From positions 1-7,708 of the forward strand of contig CABPCX010000078.1 in assembly GCA_902406135.1 (NCBI GenBank): DNA of 7,708 nt. The letters are read 5' to 3'. Below the pieces are notes generated by a model. It worked only from the letters and a program-made list of their open reading frames with translations, made no database searches and had not been told where the DNA came from. This stretch comes from an uncultured Eubacteriales bacterium (lineage in GTDB: Bacteria; Bacillota; Clostridia; Lachnospirales; Anaerotignaceae). Positions 1-6,272 of this stretch are shown piece by piece. How positions within the stretch are numbered: position 1 is the stretch's first letter; every line of letters starts with the position of its first letter. The position numbers and the translations under genes were made by a program.

Positions 1-890
1 GTTGTAAAGAATGCCTGATGGTTTGTTATGAGTACGTTGGGGAATGTAAGAAGTCTTGAAAGTTCATCGTCGCTGATGATTTCGTTTGACCTGTCTTCAA
101 AGAAGTACTCGTCTTCCTCTTCGTAAACGTCGAGGGCAACACCTGCGAATTTTCCTGCCTTAAGGGCTTCAACAAGGGCAGTTGTATCAACTATGGCACC
201 TCTTGAAGTATTTACGATTATTGAACCCTGTTTCATCATCTTTATTGTATCAGCGTTTACAACGTGTCTTGTTTCGTCTGTAAGAGGGCAGTGGAAAGAA
301 ACGATGTCTGAGCGCTTGAAAAGTTCCTCTTTTGTTACATACTCAGCTTTAAGGCCTTCAACGGGGTAAGGGTCGTAAGCAAGGATTTTCATACCGAATC
401 CCTGGAGTACGTCTATCATGGCCTGACCGATTTTACCTGTACCAACGATACCGATAGTCTTGCCTTTGAGGGTCATTCCCATAAGACCGTTGATGCTGAA
501 GTTGAAATCTCTTGTTCTCTGGTATGCTCTGTGTACGTTTCTGTTTACCGCAAGAAGAAGTGTAAGGGCAAACTCCGCAACGGCTGCGGGTGAATAGCTG
601 GGAACTCTCATTACGTCAAATCTTCCCTCGGCTGCCTTTAAATCCACATTATCATATCCCGCACATCTGAGAAGAATAGTTTTAACGCCTGCTTCATGAA
701 GTATATCAAGGATTTCTTTGTCCGCTTCATCGTTAACAAATATACAAACTGCATCGTTGCCTGTGGCAAGGATTGCGGTGTCTCTGCTGAGTTTTGTCTC
801 AAAAAAAGTTATGTCGAAATTATGCTCTTTTGCAAGGGGTTTGAACCAAATTTTGTCGTAAGGCTTTGTGTCGTAAAATGCTATTTTCAT
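1..890 (-). CDS. ldhA: D-lactate dehydrogenase, NAD-dependent (3' end cut by window edge)
   Basis: Cytosolic enzyme that reduces pyruvate to D-lactate with NADH, regenerating NAD+ in fermentation. The visible 296 codons run from the ATG at 890-888; about 30-35 C-terminal residues of a roughly 330-residue family lie outside the window. The protein aligns by eye with E. coli LdhA throughout, including the N-terminal MKIAFYDTK, AVCIFVND, LRCAGYDNVDL and HRAYQRTRDFNFS. The Rossmann NAD-binding motif GTGKIG is at residues 150-155, the substrate-binding Arg is R230 in NTSRGA, the acidic relay residue is about E259 in DVYEEE, and the catalytic His is H291 in NHQAF. The R-to-H spacing of 61 fits D-2-hydroxyacid dehydrogenases. 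The start is supported by AGGAGG seven bases upstream. It diverges from glpK and has a Rex-like operator over its promoter, which fits redox control. A related 2-hydroxyacid dehydrogenase activity is possible, but HQAF and the overall match favour D-LDH. Confidence 0.93.
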   Translation of the reverse strand, partial: MKIAFYDTKPYDKIWFKPLAKEHNFDITFFETKLSRDTAILATGNDAVCIFVNDEADKEILDILHEAGVKTILLRCAGYDNVDLKAAEGRFDVMRVPSYSPAAVAEFALTLLLAVNRNVHRAYQRTRDFNFSINGLMGMTLKGKTIGIVGTGKIGQAMIDVLQGFGMKILAYDPYPVEGLKAEYVTKEELFKRSDIVSFHCPLTDETRHVVNADTIKMMKQGSIIVNTSRGAIVDTTALVEALKAGKFAGVALDVYEEEDEYFFEDRSNEIISDDELSRLLTFPNVLITNHQAFFT

Positions 891-919
891 AATTTGCCTC
901 CTGTTTAAAATAGATATTT

Positions 920-962
920 AACGGTTATCTTTGTTATATTTTTAACATATTTTTGAACCGTT
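920..962. repeat. Inverted repeat AACGGTT / AACCGTT flanking the Rex-like site
   Basis: AACGGTT at 920-926 is the exact reverse complement of AACCGTT at 956-962, with 29 bases between the arms. One arm abuts the -35 element of the ldhA promoter and the other falls just downstream of the predicted start site, so the pair brackets the promoter core. The arms are 36 bases apart centre to centre. They could be a second operator, but a 7-bp inverted repeat in a region this size could also arise by chance. Confidence 0.35.
931..948. promoter_or_regulatory. Probable Rex (NADH/NAD+ sensor) operator
   Basis: The palindrome TTGTTAT-ATTT-TTAACAT matches the clostridial Rex consensus TTGTTAA-N4-TTAACAA at 12 of its 14 defined positions; only the innermost base of the left arm and the outermost base of the right arm differ. 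It covers the -10 element and likely start site of the ldhA promoter. Rex is known to repress fermentation genes, including lactate dehydrogenases, in Firmicutes when NADH/NAD+ is low, and to release DNA on binding NADH. The site is more than 100 bases from the likely glpK promoter, so it probably acts on ldhA only. Confidence 0.72.
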
Positions 963-967
963 GTCAA
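939..967 (-). promoter_or_regulatory. Sigma-A-type promoter of ldhA
   Basis: On the minus strand there is a perfect -35 TTGACA (967 to 962), a 17-base spacer, and a -10 TAAAAA (944 to 939). The -10 matches consensus at four of six positions and is preceded by TG at the extended -10 position. Transcription would start near 931-933, giving a leader of about 40 bases before the ldhA ATG. TATAAC at 938-933 is a better hexamer but lies 23 bases from the -35. The start point is inferred, not measured. Confidence 0.7.
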
Positions 968-1056
968 TGGTATTTTTCAAATATTCAAGCTCTGCCTGAC
1001 GATTAGTATATTATGCCACGTTTTAAGTTGTGTCCGTCATCAATATATAGTAAAAT

Positions 1057-1062
1057 TATACT
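1057..1062 (+). promoter_or_regulatory. Candidate -10 element for glpK
   Basis: TATACT at 1057-1062 matches the sigma-A -10 consensus at five of six positions and sits 71 bases before the glpK ATG. No good -35 lies 16-18 bases upstream; CCGTCA at 1034-1039 is poor. An activator-dependent promoter would explain this, but so would misplacement. A second candidate, TATATT at 1007-1012, also lacks a convincing -35. Confidence 0.35.
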
Positions 1063-1068
1063 ATGTTT

Positions 1069-1097
1069 GAATATGCCCCGTCTTTCGGGAAATATTC
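1069..1097 (+). promoter_or_regulatory. Hairpin in the glpK 5' leader
   Basis: GAATAT (1069-1074) pairs with ATATTC (1092-1097), and CCCG (1077-1080) pairs with CGGG (1086-1089). The two stems are separated by a symmetric 2x2 internal loop and closed by the loop TCTTT. It begins seven bases after the candidate -10, so it would form at or near the transcript's 5' end. An interrupted T-rich run follows (TTATTTTAGTATTTT, 1098-1112). It could be a 5' stabilising stem or a weak attenuator; B. subtilis glycerol genes use a leader terminator controlled by GlpP, but I cannot show homology to that system. Confidence 0.4.
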
Positions 1098-1132
1098 TTA
1101 TTTTAGTATTTTAAACGGAAAGCGTGGTAATT

Positions 1133-2626
1133 ATGGCAGGAAAATATATCATTTCCCTTGATCAGGGTACGACAAGTTCCAGAACTATAATTTTTGATAA
1201 AAATCAAAATATAATATCTAAATTTCAGCAGGAATATCCCCAGATATATCCTAAGCCCGGCTGGGTTGAGCATAACCCCCAGGATATATATAATTCCCAG
1301 TACAGCACTACCATAGACGCCCTTATACAGGCCGAAATCGAACCTTCCGAAATAGCCGCCATAGGCATAACAAACCAAAGGGAAACAACCATCGTCTGGG
1401 ATAAGGATACGGGTATCCCCATCTATAACGCCATAGTATGGCAGTGCAGAAGAACGGCGGATATGTGCGAAGAACTCAAAAAGGACAAAGAGTTTGCCGA
1501 ATATGTAAAGTCTTCCTCAGGACTTCTTATAGATGCCTATTTCTCCGCCACAAAAATAAAATGGATACTTGATAATGTGGAAGGTGCCAGGGAAAAGGCA
1601 GAGGAAGGCAGACTGCTTTTCGGCACCGTTGACACCTGGCTTGTATGGAAACTGACCGACGGCAAAGTCCACATAACCGACTGCACCAACGCTTCAAGGA
1701 CCATGCTCTTTAATATAAACACCCTTAAATGGGACAGGCATATACTTGAAAAGCTGGATATTCCCGAATGTATGCTTCCCGAAGTAAAAAACAGCTCCGA
1801 GATATACGGCTACACCGATAAATTCGGCTCAAAAATTCCCATTGCAGGCATAGCCGGAGACCAGCAGGCCGCTCTTTTCGGACAGCTCTGTTTTGAAAAG
1901 GGAGACGTAAAAAATACATACGGCACAGGAAACTTCATACTTATGAATACAGGAGATACGCCCTCCATAAGCAGCAACGGACTTATAACGACCATTGCAT
2001 CCTCCATCGACGGAAAAGTAAACTACGCTCTGGAAGGCAGCGTATTCGTTGGCGGTGCCGTAATACAGTGGCTCAGGGACGAAATGCGCTTTTTCAGCAG
2101 TGCCTGTGATGCCGATTATCTGGCTTCAAAGCTTATGTCCTCGGAAGGTGTATACTTTGTTCCATCCTTCACGGGAATGGGCGCTCCTCACTGGGATATG
2201 TATGCCAGAGGTTCCATATTCGGTCTCACACGAGGCACCACAAGGGAGCATATAATCAGAGCCGCCCTGGAAGGCATCGCTTTCCAGTCCATGGACGTCA
2301 TAAATGCCATGGCCGCCGATACGGGCAGTGACATAAACACCATCAAAGTGGACGGCGGTGCCAGCGTAAGCGCCCCCATAATGCAGTTTCAGTCAGACAT
2401 AACGGGCAAAACACTTCTTAAGCCCGTAATTGCCGAAACAACGGCCCTTGGTGCGGCATTCTTAGCCGGCCTTGCCGTAGGATTCTGGAAAAGCAAAGAG
2501 GAACTTAAAAAGAGCTGGGTGCTGGATAAGACCTACGAGCCTAAAATGCCCGAGGAAGAAGCCAAGAAACTTATAAAGGGCTGGGAAAAGGCTGTAAAAT
2601 GCACCAAAATATTTGCCGAGCAGTAA
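1133..2626 (+). CDS. glpK: Glycerol kinase
   Basis: Phosphorylates glycerol with ATP to sn-glycerol-3-phosphate, trapping it in the cytosol for glycolysis or lipid synthesis. It is 497 residues, the usual GlpK length, and matches E. coli GlpK end to end. The FGGY-kinase N-terminal phosphate-binding motif is DQGTTSSR at 10-17; glycerol-contact residues are R83-E84 in NQRET and Y136 in DAYFS; the catalytic Asp is D243 in [13 protein letters not shown]; the second FGGY signature spans about 341-360 ([10 protein letters not shown]). I chose the ATG at 1133 because GGAAAG at 1117-1122 is 10 bases upstream; the in-frame GTG at 1124 would leave one base of spacing. The loop that carries the HPr-phosphorylated His in enterococcal GlpK is shortened and has no His (T228-I235), and the E. 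coli fructose-bisphosphate loop GGKGG is also absent. No glpF or glpD is adjacent. A bidirectional terminator follows the stop. Confidence 0.96.
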   Translation: MAGKYIISLDQGTTSSRTIIFDKNQNIISKFQQEYPQIYPKPGWVEHNPQDIYNSQYSTTIDALIQAEIEPSEIAAIGITNQRETTIVWDKDTGIPIYNAIVWQCRRTADMCEELKKDKEFAEYVKSSSGLLIDAYFSATKIKWILDNVEGAREKAEEGRLLFGTVDTWLVWKLTDGKVHITDCTNASRTMLFNINTLKWDRHILEKLDIPECMLPEVKNSSEIYGYTDKFGSKIPIAGIAGDQQAALFGQLCFEKGDVKNTYGTGNFILMNTGDTPSISSNGLITTIASSIDGKVNYALEGSVFVGGAVIQWLRDEMRFFSSACDADYLASKLMSSEGVYFVPSFTGMGAPHWDMYARGSIFGLTRGTTREHIIRAALEGIAFQSMDVINAMAADTGSDINTIKVDGGASVSAPIMQFQSDITGKTLLKPVIAETTALGAAFLAGLAVGFWKSKEELKKSWVLDKTYEPKMPEEEAKKLIKGWEKAVKCTKIFAEQ

Positions 2627-2648
2627 TGACAAAACATTTTAAGCATAC

Positions 2649-2685
2649 AAAAAAGGAACTGACTTAAAAATCAGTTCCTTTTTTT
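2649..2685. terminator. Bidirectional rho-independent terminator between glpK and the GH5-like gene
   Basis: GGAACTGA (2655-2662) pairs with TCAGTTCC (2671-2678) around an 8-base loop. The stem is flanked by an A-run (2649-2654) and a T-run (2679-2685), which can extend it and give a U-tract in both directions. It lies 28 bases after the glpK stop and serves both convergent transcripts. The right arm contains the TGA stop codon (2673-2671) of the minus-strand gene. Confidence 0.9.
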
Positions 2686-4083
2686 GTAAAGATTATTTCC
2701 GTAAATGGCATCTCTTAAGGGTTCCATTTTTCCTATCCACTTGTTCTTTTCTCTGTCATAGAACTTGGTATCGGAATTTACCGCAAAGGGTATGCCCGCA
2801 TTATCAAGGCTCTCTGTCATAAATGTGGCAAATACTACCTGTTCCTTTACACTGTAGTCGTCGCTGTCATTATAATTTCCTGCCATCCAGGCTCCTACCC
2901 ATGTGGGTATTCCCGTTTCTTCCTGCCATTTAAGGGCTGTATTGATTTTGTCAGTTATAAGGGCCTTTTCCTCATCGGTTCCTGTAGTCCACAGTTTTTT
3001 ATCATTGGTCTTGCTGGGACCTGCCGCATAAAAATGCCACTCAGCCATAAGATATCCGTTATGGTCTGTGGGTATTTTAAGCTCGCTGAGATAGGCAGGG
3101 TCAGAGCGTACTATGGGTGAGATAAATATTATCCTTTCGGGATTTGTTTTTCTTATCTCCGTTACCGCTCTTTCATAATATTCATTGAGTTTATCGGGCT
3201 GCTTGTTTATGCTGTCCGAAGCCTCAATGAGCAGGTCAAAGGAAAGCAGCTTTGAATAGTCCTTATACCTTTCCGCTACGGTTTTCCACCAGTTTACGGC
3301 ATGGGCTATATTTTCTTCGCTGGGGTCGTTTTTAAAGTCGTCGGCCTGATAGGCTATTATGGGTATTATGCCGTGGTTAAGGCAGTCATTTATCTGCTTA
3401 TCAAGGCTTTCCAGCAGTTCATCGCTTATATCGTCGGCTATCCTTATTCTTACATGGGATACGCCGGCAGACGCAAAATCAATAACCGTCTGCTCATTAT
3501 AATTTTCGGTTCCCTGCTTTGTTTTGGACCAGTCAACACCCATTCCTCTGCCCAGCATGGACTGATACTTCCAAGGTGTTATGTTATCATTTTCGGTATT
3601 TATGATAACTGCCGAATTCACTGCGTCCCAATCCGTATTAAAGCCTGTTATTTCCGCCAGGTCCCTGAGCTTATAGTAGTTATATCCGTCAATAATATAG
3701 CTTTCGGCATACTTTTTCACATTATCGGCATAAATTACTCCCTCTCCTGCCACAGCTGTGCCGCTTTTTGAAACGGGTCCCCCTGTATTAACGACTTCCA
3801 AGTCTCCGGCGTCTTCACGGCCTCTGTAAATATTTACGTTGCCGGTTTTTTCATCCCATTTAACGCTGAAGCGGCTGTCACTGTTTTTAAGCAGGGCTGA
3901 CATATCCCTAAGCTTAAAATAATTGTATCCGTCTATATTGCAGGCCTGGACAGTCATTTCCGTACCGTCCTTAATGACCTTTATGCTGTCTGATACATAT
4001 TCCTTTGTTTCCTGTGCAAAGGCCGTATTTGAAAGCACCATCACCAAGCACAGCGACGCGCACAGTATCTTCTTTAATCCCAT
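2671..4083 (-). CDS. Secreted stalk-domain protein with a degenerate GH5-like (cellulase-fold) domain
   Basis: A 470-residue exported protein. Residues 1-23 form a signal peptide (KK, hydrophobic core, AFA cleavage motif before Q24). Two stalk repeats of the copper-amine-oxidase N-terminal-like type follow, with matching cores GYNYFKLRDMSALL (52-65) and GYNYYKLRDLAEIT (133-146). About 170-465 resembles a family-5 glycoside hydrolase barrel: SHVRIRI (209-215), FDLLIEAS (282-289) where the acid/base NEP motif is expected, WHFY (349-352), and TWVGAWM (394-400) where GH5 usually has G-E-F-G. E287 could be the acid/base, but the nucleophile position appears to be A398. The protein may therefore bind carbohydrate, use another residue, or belong to a distinct subfamily. 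No SLH domain, LPXTG motif or C-terminal anchor is seen. The start overlaps the upstream stop as TAATG, with AAGAAGG 10 bases upstream. The substrate is unknown. Confidence 0.75.
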   Translation of the reverse strand: MGLKKILCASLCLVMVLSNTAFAQETKEYVSDSIKVIKDGTEMTVQACNIDGYNYFKLRDMSALLKNSDSRFSVKWDEKTGNVNIYRGREDAGDLEVVNTGGPVSKSGTAVAGEGVIYADNVKKYAESYIIDGYNYYKLRDLAEITGFNTDWDAVNSAVIINTENDNITPWKYQSMLGRGMGVDWSKTKQGTENYNEQTVIDFASAGVSHVRIRIADDISDELLESLDKQINDCLNHGIIPIIAYQADDFKNDPSEENIAHAVNWWKTVAERYKDYSKLLSFDLLIEASDSINKQPDKLNEYYERAVTEIRKTNPERIIFISPIVRSDPAYLSELKIPTDHNGYLMAEWHFYAAGPSKTNDKKLWTTGTDEEKALITDKINTALKWQEETGIPTWVGAWMAGNYNDSDDYSVKEQVVFATFMTESLDNAGIPFAVNSDTKFYDREKNKWIGKMEPLRDAIYGNNLYKKRN

Positions 4084-5111
4084 TATTTAAATGCCTTCTT
4101 AAGTTTTTCGATTATTGCCTGTTTCTTTTCCTCAGGCATAAATGCCGCCTCTGCGGAATAGATATTCATCTTTATAAGGTCATTGTATTCAAAGCCCATA
4201 TCATTGAGACAGTGGTCATATTCCTTATCCAGGTCAATGTCTGAAAGTATCATATTGTCTGTGTTTATAGTAACCCTTACGCCGGCATCAAACATTTTCT
4301 TTGCGGGGTGCTCGGCATAGCTGGGCTGTGACTGGCACTGGATATTGCTTGTGGGGCATATTTCAAGGGTTACATTGTCTTCAATAACCTTCTTCATAAG
4401 CTCCTTATCATCATATACCCTGTGTCCATGGCCTATTCTCTTTGTGCCGAATTCAAGGGCGTCCCAAGCTGTCTGGGGACCGTCGCTGTCTCCTGCGTGG
4501 CATGTAAATGGCATTCCTATTTCCCTTGCCAAGTCAAATATATAATGGAAGTCGCTTAAAGGAACTATTCCTTCCGCTCCCGCTAAGTCTGCGGCAACTA
4601 CACCCTTGCCAAGATATTCTCTGGATACCCTTACTGTTTCAAGGTTTTCCTCTTTATTTACATCGGCTTTTCCGATACTCATGGCACAGCATATAACTCC
4701 GATATCTATGGGAGTGCCTTTCTTTGCGGCTTCTGCCATTCCTTCGTTAACGCCTTCGATTACTGCTTCGATTGAATCTGCCTGTGTAAGGCCCTTTCTT
4801 GTATGAAGCTGGGGTGCAAAACGGATTTCCGCATACACAAGTCCCTGTGACGCAAGAAGAAGCACCAGCTCCCTTGCCGTACGTATTATGGCTTCCTTAT
4901 CCTGCATTATCTGAAGGGGAAGTTCAAATTTTTCAAGATATTCGTTTACGCTTCTGCAGTCGGCTGTGACAACAATAAACTTCTTAAAATCCTCAAGATT
5001 GTCGGCGGGCATCTTTACATTTCTTTCCTTTGCCATTTCCCATGCAGACTCGGGAAGCATAGAGCCGTCAAGATGGAGGTGAAGGTCAATTTTTGGAAAA
5101 TCATATTTCAT
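4083..5111 (-). CDS. add: Adenosine deaminase family protein
   Basis: Probable cytosolic, zinc-dependent deaminase converting adenosine (or deoxyadenosine) to inosine in purine salvage. It is 342 residues, typical for the family. From the ATG at 5111, zinc ligands are H11 and H13 in HLHLDG, H205 in TCHAGD, and D285 in NTDN; H228 in RIGHGH is the catalytic-site His. DLAGAE (175-180) and CPTSN (252-256) are further family motifs. The usual catalytic Glu of HAGE is D208 here. The second Asp of NTDD is N286, which I recall as common in Gram-positive members. I prefer this ATG to the upstream in-frame TTG at 5129 because AAAGGAG (5126-5120) sits eight bases before it and would lie inside the longer version. 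The gene follows the prs terminator closely and shares one base with the next gene. Another 6-aminopurine substrate is possible. Confidence 0.85.
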   Translation of the reverse strand: MKYDFPKIDLHLHLDGSMLPESAWEMAKERNVKMPADNLEDFKKFIVVTADCRSVNEYLEKFELPLQIMQDKEAIIRTARELVLLLASQGLVYAEIRFAPQLHTRKGLTQADSIEAVIEGVNEGMAEAAKKGTPIDIGVICCAMSIGKADVNKEENLETVRVSREYLGKGVVAADLAGAEGIVPLSDFHYIFDLAREIGMPFTCHAGDSDGPQTAWDALEFGTKRIGHGHRVYDDKELMKKVIEDNVTLEICPTSNIQCQSQPSYAEHPAKKMFDAGVRVTINTDNMILSDIDLDKEYDHCLNDMGFEYNDLIKMNIYSAEAAFMPEEKKQAIIEKLKKAFK

Positions 5112-5126
5112 ATAAACATCTCCTTT

Positions 5127-5162
5127 CAAAATGAAAACCGGTTTCCCCTAAAGAAAACCGGT
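5127..5162 (-). terminator. Hairpin terminator or attenuator between prs and the deaminase gene
   Basis: On the minus strand ACCGGTTTTC and GGAAACCGGT (5162-5137) form a 10-bp stem with one T-G wobble around a 6-base loop. A T-rich tail (TTTTCATTTTG, 5136-5127) interrupted by C and A follows. It starts eight bases after the prs stop and looks like a rho-independent terminator of moderate strength. The deaminase ribosome binding site begins immediately after the tail, so no separate promoter fits between the two genes. Confidence 0.75.
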
Positions 5163-5170
5163 CAGTTTCA

Positions 5171-6130
5171 TTAATCAAAAAGTTTAGAAATGGAAATTCC
5201 TTCGTGAATACGATTGATTGCGTCAGCAAAGATGGGCGCAACGGAAAGTTCCTTAATTTTAGGTATTTTCTTTTCAGGAGGAAGCTGTATAGTGTTAAGC
5301 ACAACAAGCTCGTTGATGGGTGAATCCTGAATTCTTTCAATAGCAGGTCCTGAAAGTACAGGATGTGTACAGCAAGCGTCAACTTCGATAGCTCCTCTTT
5401 CAACGAGTGCTTTCGCAGCGTTGCAGATAGTACCTGCTGTGTCGATCATATCGTCAACAAGGATAACTCTCTTGCCGTCAACATTACCGATGATGTTCAT
5501 GATTTCACTTACGTTTGCCTTAGGACGTCTCTTATCTATAATAGCGATAGGGATATCAACTCTTGTTGCAAAGCTTCTTGTTCTTCCTACGCTTCCAAGG
5601 TCGGGTGAAACCGCAACGAACTCATCAAGCTGGTCAGCGTATTTTTCACGATAGTAGCTTGTAAGTATAGGATTTCCCTGAAGGTGGTCAACGGGAATAT
5701 CAAAGAATCCCTGTATCTGAGCACAGTGCAGATCCATTGTGAGGATTCTGTCAGCGCCTGCTACTGTAAGAAGGTTAGCTACAAGCTTTGCACTGATTGG
5801 ATCTCTTGCTCTTGCTTTTCTATCCTGTCTTGCGTATCCATAGTAAGGAATAACAGCTGTTATTCTTCCGGCTGATGCTCTGCGCATTGCATCGATCATT
5901 ACGAGAAGCTCCATAAGGTTGTCGTTAACGGGCTGTGATGTTGACTGAATAATATAAACATCAGCGCCTCTGACTGTCTCATTGATTTTTACGGAAACCT
6001 CTCCGTCGCTGAACTTTGTAACCTCAGCCTCTCCGAGAGAAAGGAAAAGATTTTTAGCTATTGCCTTAGCAAGTTCAGGGTTTGAATTGCAGGAAAAAAC
6101 TTTTATATTGCTTCTGCCTGTGTACATCAT
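5171..6130 (-). CDS. prs: Ribose-phosphate pyrophosphokinase (PRPP synthetase, class I)
   Basis: Transfers pyrophosphate from ATP to ribose-5-phosphate to make PRPP, the precursor for purines, pyrimidines, NAD, histidine and tryptophan. It is 319 residues, the standard class I length. FSDGE is at 40-44. The flexible-loop region YARQDRK is at 99-105. The PRPP-synthetase signature starts [11 protein letters not shown] at 133, with H135 a metal ligand. Catalytic K200 and R202 are in IDKRRP, and the ribose-phosphate-binding loop DDMIDTAGT is at 226-234. The second-domain stretch [14 protein letters not shown] is typical of clostridial versions. I took the first of two tandem ATGs because AGGGGG (6147-6142) lies 11 bases before it. 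A near-consensus promoter precedes it and a terminator follows. The pairing with glmU is common in Firmicutes. Confidence 0.97.
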   Translation of the reverse strand: MMYTGRSNIKVFSCNSNPELAKAIAKNLFLSLGEAEVTKFSDGEVSVKINETVRGADVYIIQSTSQPVNDNLMELLVMIDAMRRASAGRITAVIPYYGYARQDRKARARDPISAKLVANLLTVAGADRILTMDLHCAQIQGFFDIPVDHLQGNPILTSYYREKYADQLDEFVAVSPDLGSVGRTRSFATRVDIPIAIIDKRRPKANVSEIMNIIGNVDGKRVILVDDMIDTAGTICNAAKALVERGAIEVDACCTHPVLSGPAIERIQDSPINELVVLNTIQLPPEKKIPKIKELSVAPIFADAINRIHEGISISKLFD

Positions 6131-6144
6131 TTTAAAATTATCCC

Positions 6145-6176
6145 CCTATTCGGTAGTATATCATTATAATAATAGG
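6145..6176 (-). repeat. Short inverted repeat overlapping the prs ribosome binding site
   Basis: CCTATT (6145-6150) and AATAGG (6171-6176) are complementary across a 20-base AT-rich loop in the prs leader. The 3' arm, as transcribed, takes in the first bases of the AGGGGG ribosome binding site. A 6-bp stem with this loop is weak, so any effect on translation is speculative. Confidence 0.2.
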
Positions 6177-6193
6177 CCATCAAAAGCCACTCC

Positions 6194-6222
6194 ATTATAT
6201 ATGGTACAACACTATATATCAA
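6194..6222 (-). promoter_or_regulatory. Sigma-A promoter of prs
   Basis: On the minus strand TTGATA (6222 to 6217) is followed by a 17-base spacer and a perfect TATAAT (6199 to 6194), matching the consensus at 11 of 12 hexamer bases with ideal spacing. The start would fall near 6187, giving a prs leader of about 57 bases. No terminator is visible after glmU, so prs is probably served both by this promoter and by read-through. Confidence 0.8.
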
Positions 6223-6272
6223 AATTCAACATCAAAACTACTCAAATTTTTACATTAAACGTCGACAAAATT

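Noticed and set aside
1031..1041. The 11-base string TGTCCGTCATC occurs here and again at 7677-7687
   Set aside because: Several 11-base matches are expected by chance in a window this long, and the contexts (intergenic versus coding) do not otherwise match.
1117..1130. Possible CcpA cre site around the glpK ribosome binding site
   Set aside because: It matches only about seven of ten fixed consensus positions and fails at one outer and two right-half bases. The ribosome binding site explains the purine-rich part.
1103..1378. 91-codon minus-strand open frame across the glpK start
   Set aside because: It is antisense to well-conserved glpK sequence and resembles no recognisable protein family.
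3301..3771. 156-codon plus-strand open frame inside the GH5-like gene
   Set aside because: It lies antisense to a gene with clear signal peptide and domain structure, has no evident ribosome binding site, and its translation looks like a compositional shadow.
4229..4240. NTDN in place of NTDD in the adenosine deaminase as a second active-site defect
   Set aside because: The Asn variant is, to my recollection, common in Gram-positive and actinobacterial adenosine deaminases, so it is probably a clade feature.
6146..6158. CCGAAT in the prs leader as a PurR box
   Set aside because: It matches only part of the PurBox core, has no partner in inverted orientation at the required spacing, and lies downstream of the promoter.
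6241..6272. AT-rich AAATTTT/AAAATTT pairing after glmU as a terminator
   Set aside because: The stem has no GC pairs, the loop is long and no proper U-tract follows, so it is unlikely to terminate transcription.
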